From contig NVVW01000011.1 of NCBI GenBank assembly GCA_002733505.1, positions 1 through 64,000 of the forward strand: a stretch of DNA of 64,000 nt. Direction: 5' to 3'. The notes under the pieces are model-generated. The model worked only from the letters and a program-made list of their open reading frames with translations. It did not search any database and was not told where the DNA came from. The stretch is from Methylophaga sp. Lineage in GTDB: Bacteria; Pseudomonadota; Gammaproteobacteria; Nitrosococcales; Methylophagaceae. Of this stretch, positions 61,210 through 64,000 are shown one piece after another. A program made the translations under genes and the position numbers. Position 1 is the first letter of the stretch. Every line of letters starts with the position of its first letter.

Positions 61210-61887
61210 CTATTCCAGCAGTTGCCAATCGATAGTTTTCCTACTATGCTGTTTCAGGTAACAATTAGCCTGACTAAAATGCTGACAACCCAAAAAACCA
61301 CGATAGGCAGATAACGGTGAAGGATGAGGTGCTTTTAATACGCAATGCTTCGCGCTATCAATCATTGCACCTTTTTTCTGAGCATAACTGCCCCACAACA
61401 TAAACACCACATGTTCACAGCGCTCATTCACTGTTGCAATCACCTTATCGGTAAATTGTTCCCAGCCTTTGCCTTGGTGGGAATTAGCATTAGACGCTTC
61501 AACCGTTAGCACCGCATTCAATAATAATACGCCTTGTAGTGCCCAACTTTCTAAACAACCATGATGAACAGGCTCAATCTTCAAATCAGATTGTAACTCT
61601 TTATATATATTAACTAATGACGGCGGCGTTTTTACGCCCGGTAAAACAGAAAAGCACAAACCATGAGCCTGATTAGGTTGATGATAGGGATCTTGCCCTA
61701 AAATCACGACTTTAACATCATCCAAAGGTGTAGTTTCTAAAGCATGAAACCAGTTTGATGAATGAGGATAAATAAGCTTATTTTCATCTTTTTCAGATTG
61801 CAGAAATTGTTTTAGAATTTGCATATAGGGCAATTCAAACTCTGCATTAAGTGCTGGCTGCCAACTAGGGGCATTTTCTAAAGCCAT
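61210..61887 (-). CDS. ung: Uracil-DNA glycosylase
   Basis: A 225-residue family 1 [23 protein letters not shown] (catalytic D66), [28 protein letters not shown] and [20 protein letters not shown] (catalytic His). It removes uracil from DNA. Length matches the family. Monocistronic, convergent with the MCP gene and divergent from the TA pair. Confidence 0.97.
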   Translation of the reverse strand: MALENAPSWQPALNAEFELPYMQILKQFLQSEKDENKLIYPHSSNWFHALETTPLDDVKVVILGQDPYHQPNQAHGLCFSVLPGVKTPPSLVNIYKELQSDLKIEPVHHGCLESWALQGVLLLNAVLTVEASNANSHQGKGWEQFTDKVIATVNERCEHVVFMLWGSYAQKKGAMIDSAKHCVLKAPHPSPLSAYRGFLGCQHFSQANCYLKQHSRKTIDWQLLE

Positions 61888-61959
61888 ATTTTTCTTCCTT
61901 CAAATAGTTCAAGCGTATATTATGTTATTTTTGCTGACAACTTACAGGATATCGTAAAA

Positions 61960-62184
61960 ATGAACCTAAAACATATCGAAGATGAAGCACTTCATTTAAC
62001 CGGCCAAGAACGGGCAGCGTTAGCACAAAAGTTACTTCTTAGCCTAGATTCATCCTCAGAAGATGAGCTGTCTATTATTTGGTTAAATGAAGCGGTAAAT
62101 AGAGCAAAGGATCTTGAAAATGGTTCTGTCCAGCCAATTTCGGCAGAGGCAGTAAGACTTAAAGCTCAAGCTCTTCTCAGATGA
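61960..62184 (+). CDS. Addiction-module antitoxin (PF09720-type)
   Basis: A 74-residue protein: LKHIEDEALHLTGQERAALA, QKLLLSLDSSSEDELSIIWL, and NRAKDLENGSVQPISAEAVR. This pattern (LTxxERAxLAxxLLxSL) is the unstable antitoxin family usually next to RelE/ParE genes. It overlaps the following toxin gene by 4 bp (ATGA). Confidence 0.88.
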   Translation: MNLKHIEDEALHLTGQERAALAQKLLLSLDSSSEDELSIIWLNEAVNRAKDLENGSVQPISAEAVRLKAQALLR

Positions 62185-62471
62185 ATTATAGTTTTCATCC
62201 TGCTGCTGAAGCAGAGCATCTCGAAACAATTGCTTATTATGAATCCCAGCGAGCCGGATTAGGAGCTAATTACTTAGCTGAGCTTGAACGTTTAATGCAG
62301 GATATTTGTCAGTCACCACAGCGATACCCAATAAAAAAAGAACCCGGTATTAGACACAAAGCAATGAATCAATTTCCTTTTGCTATTTTGTATCAAGAAA
62401 ACTCGGAAATGGTGCAAATATTAGCCGTTGCCCATCATCGTCGTAGACCAACATATTGGTTGGGCAGATAA
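62181..62471 (+). CDS. RelE/ParE-family toxin
   Basis: A 96-residue protein: FHPAAEAEHLETIAYYESQR, FAILYQENSEMVQILAVAHH, RRRPTYWLGR. The C-terminal VAHHRRRPTYW is typical of plasmid stabilisation (ParE-like) toxins partnered with PF09720 antitoxins. Its stop abuts the GTG of msrB directly, so msrB may be partly co-translated. Confidence 0.88.
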   Translation: MNYSFHPAAEAEHLETIAYYESQRAGLGANYLAELERLMQDICQSPQRYPIKKEPGIRHKAMNQFPFAILYQENSEMVQILAVAHHRRRPTYWLGR

Positions 62472-62870
62472 GTGACTAATAAAATAACTAAAACCGACTT
62501 AGAATGGCAACAACAACTTAGTGATGAGCAATATCGTGTTACGCGGAAATCAGCCACGGAACCGGCATTTTCTGGTGCTTATGTCGATCATAATGACAAG
62601 GGCACTTATCACTGTATTTGCTGTAAACACCCATTATTTTCATCAACCGATAAATTTAATTCGGGTTGTGGCTGGCCTAGCTTTTCATCTCAGAATGAAC
62701 AAGGTGCTATCACTCAACACCCTGATTTTACCCATGGTATGAATCGCACTGAAGTACGTTGCCAGCAGTGTGATGCACACCTTGGCCATGTTTTTGAAGA
62801 TGGGCCGGCACCAAGTGGTTTACGCTATTGTATTAACTCTGTGGCCATTGATTTTAATGATAAAGAATAA
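62472..62870 (+). CDS. msrB: Peptide methionine-R-sulfoxide reductase
   Basis: A 132-residue SelR domain protein. Zinc ligands are in [11 protein letters not shown] and [23 protein letters not shown] and the catalytic Cys in [12 protein letters not shown] are present. It reduces Met-R-sulfoxide in proteins. It starts with GTG immediately after the toxin stop. The GIY-YIG gene overlaps its 3' end by 14 bp. Confidence 0.95.
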   Translation: MTNKITKTDLEWQQQLSDEQYRVTRKSATEPAFSGAYVDHNDKGTYHCICCKHPLFSSTDKFNSGCGWPSFSSQNEQGAITQHPDFTHGMNRTEVRCQQCDAHLGHVFEDGPAPSGLRYCINSVAIDFNDKE

Positions 62871-63114
62871 CTGGTTTGTTTATATTATTGCAGCTGAAAA
62901 TGGCAATCTTTATACAGGGATAACAACTGATTTACAACGTCGCTTTGCTGAGCATCAATCAAAACAAGGGGGCGCCCGATTCTTTCATACTAGCGCCGCA
63001 AAACAGATGGTCTTCCATGAAATACACCCTAACCGCAGTAGCGCTTCAAGACGCGAAGCGGCAATCAAGAAGCTCAGCCGAAAAGAAAAAATAGTACTTA
63101 TCGAAAATAGCTAA
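62857..63114 (+). CDS. GIY-YIG nuclease superfamily protein (YhbQ-like)
   Basis: An 85-residue single-domain protein: [20 protein letters not shown] (GIY-YIG as VYI...YTG), [16 protein letters not shown] and [15 protein letters not shown] with the conserved Glu near EAAIKKL. Small GIY-YIG proteins of the UPF0213 type are of unknown role, possibly DNA repair. I used the ATG at 62857; a longer frame from 62770 would overlap msrB. Confidence 0.9.
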   Translation: MIKNNWFVYIIAAENGNLYTGITTDLQRRFAEHQSKQGGARFFHTSAAKQMVFHEIHPNRSSASRREAAIKKLSRKEKIVLIENS

Positions 63115-63174
63115 GATCCTGTATAATGGTGGGTTACCTAAAAACTTATTACTATTTAATTCAGGAATACACTC

Positions 63175-64000
63175 TTGCTTACTACTGCAAATATCACCAT
63201 GCAATTTGGCGCTAAACCGTTATTTGAAAACGTCTCAGTTAAATTCGGCGGTGGCAATCGCTATGGCTTAATTGGCGCGAACGGCTGTGGTAAATCCACC
63301 TTTATGAAAATTCTTTCCGGTGATTTAACACCGACATCGGGCAATGTCAGTCTAGATGTAAATGAAAGTTTTGCGGTATTAAAACAAGACCAATTCGCTT
63401 ATGAAGATCAACGTGTAATAGATGTGGTTATCATGGGTGACGCTAAATTGTGGGAAGTGCATCATGAACGTGAACGCATCTATAACTTGCCAGAAATGTC
63501 TGAAGAAGATGGCATCAAAGTCGCCCACCTTGAAGGTGAATATGCTGAAATGGATGGCTATACAGCCGAATCACGTGCCGGTGAATTATTATTAGGTGTG
63601 GGTATCCCTACCGAACAACATTATGGCCCAATGAGTGAAATTGCACCGGGCTGGAAATTGCGCATTTTGCTTGCTCAAGTACTGTTTGCTGAACCAGATA
63701 TATTCCTACTTGATGAGCCAACTAACCATTTGGATATTAATACTATTCGCTGGCTAGAAGATATTATCAATCAACGTAATGGCACTATGATCATTATCTC
63801 GCATGATCGCCATTTCTTAAACAGTGTGTGTACCCATATGGCAGATATGGACTTTGGTGAATTACGTATTTATCCCGGTAACTATGATGAATATATGCTG
63901 GCTTCAACACAAGCTCGTGCCCGTTTAATTTCAGATAATGCCAAGAAAAAAGCACAAATCATTGAGCTTCAAGATTTTGTGCGCCGCTTCTCAGCCAATG
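63175..64000 (+). CDS. ybiT: ABC-F ATPase, YbiT-like (truncated by window end)
   Basis: The first 275 codons are visible. A TTG start with an AGGAA site gives [20 protein letters not shown], Walker [10 protein letters not shown], then [20 protein letters not shown]-like residues, [20 protein letters not shown] (signature region), Walker [13 protein letters not shown] and [20 protein letters not shown]. It follows E. coli YbiT almost motif by motif. The second ABC domain lies beyond the window. It is the third ABC-F protein in this window. Confidence 0.92.
   Translation, partial: MLTTANITMQFGAKPLFENVSVKFGGGNRYGLIGANGCGKSTFMKILSGDLTPTSGNVSLDVNESFAVLKQDQFAYEDQRVIDVVIMGDAKLWEVHHERERIYNLPEMSEEDGIKVAHLEGEYAEMDGYTAESRAGELLLGVGIPTEQHYGPMSEIAPGWKLRILLAQVLFAEPDIFLLDEPTNHLDINTIRWLEDIINQRNGTMIIISHDRHFLNSVCTHMADMDFGELRIYPGNYDEYMLASTQARARLISDNAKKKAQIIELQDFVRRFSAN

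Overview
The window is AT-rich chromosomal DNA (roughly 40% G+C by eye) from a free-living or motile gammaproteobacterium. The housekeeping content and gene orders are typical of that class: rpsP-rimM-trmD-rplS, ffh next to a divergent ccsA-like/corC-like pair, mutY-yggX, yajQ, lpxH, dsbC, folD, cysS, uup- and yheS-type ABC-F genes and ybiT. A methyl-accepting chemotaxis protein with a near-consensus sigma-28 promoter implies flagellar motility. The genus cannot be fixed from sequence alone; a marine Thiotrichales-like lineage is only a guess.

Region 1 (1-6.1 kb) is an accessory islet. It holds a duplicated comEA-like gene (two direct copies about 2.6 kb apart), four toxin-antitoxin (TA) modules (RHH/MazF, VapC/Phd-type, HipA/HipB, MazEF), a MITE-like element, and fragments of a GDP-mannose dehydratase gene and of a DUF4143-type ATPase gene. 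Region 2 (4.7-27.8 kb) is a minus-strand surface polysaccharide (O-antigen or capsule) cluster. A WbpM-like dehydratase, a WbpV-like reductase and a small initiating sugar-phosphate transferase suggest a D-QuiNAc-type first sugar. An FnlA/RmlD-like/2-epimerase trio suggests an L-QuiNAc, L-RhaNAc or L-FucNAc-type sugar. Two GMD-family enzymes plus a C-methyltransferase suggest a GDP-linked branched deoxyhexose. The cluster also has Wzx, Wzy, four glycosyltransferase-type proteins (one WbsX-like) and two FkbM-like methyltransferases. glmS (UDP-GlcNAc precursor supply) sits inside this region, followed by an MntA/HepT (MNT/HEPN) TA pair and a second copy of the glmS 3' end.

Region 3 (28.1-44.4 kb) has tRNA-Arg and tRNA-Pro, folD, a REP-associated tyrosine transposase between REP palindromes, cysS, a periplasmic cyclophilin, lpxH, dsbC, yajQ, xerD, ogt, the ribosomal operon, a ParDE pair, ffh, a cytochrome-assembly-like membrane protein, a CorC-family protein and an uncharacterised PilZ-like protein. 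Region 4 (44.4-64 kb) has asmA, mutY, yggX, a cold-shock gene, several uncharacterised envelope proteins, an AgcS symporter, a spermidine-synthase-like protein, two ABC-F ATPases, the chemoreceptor, ung, a seventh TA pair, msrB, a GIY-YIG protein and a truncated ybiT-like ABC-F gene.

Two themes stand out. First, there are seven TA modules in 64 kb, two of them lying between direct repeats of chromosomal gene sequence. Second, several families of short palindromic repeats occur between genes, and one of them is inserted in frame inside glmS. I found no CRISPR array, rRNA operon, prophage or insertion sequence with a classical transposase.
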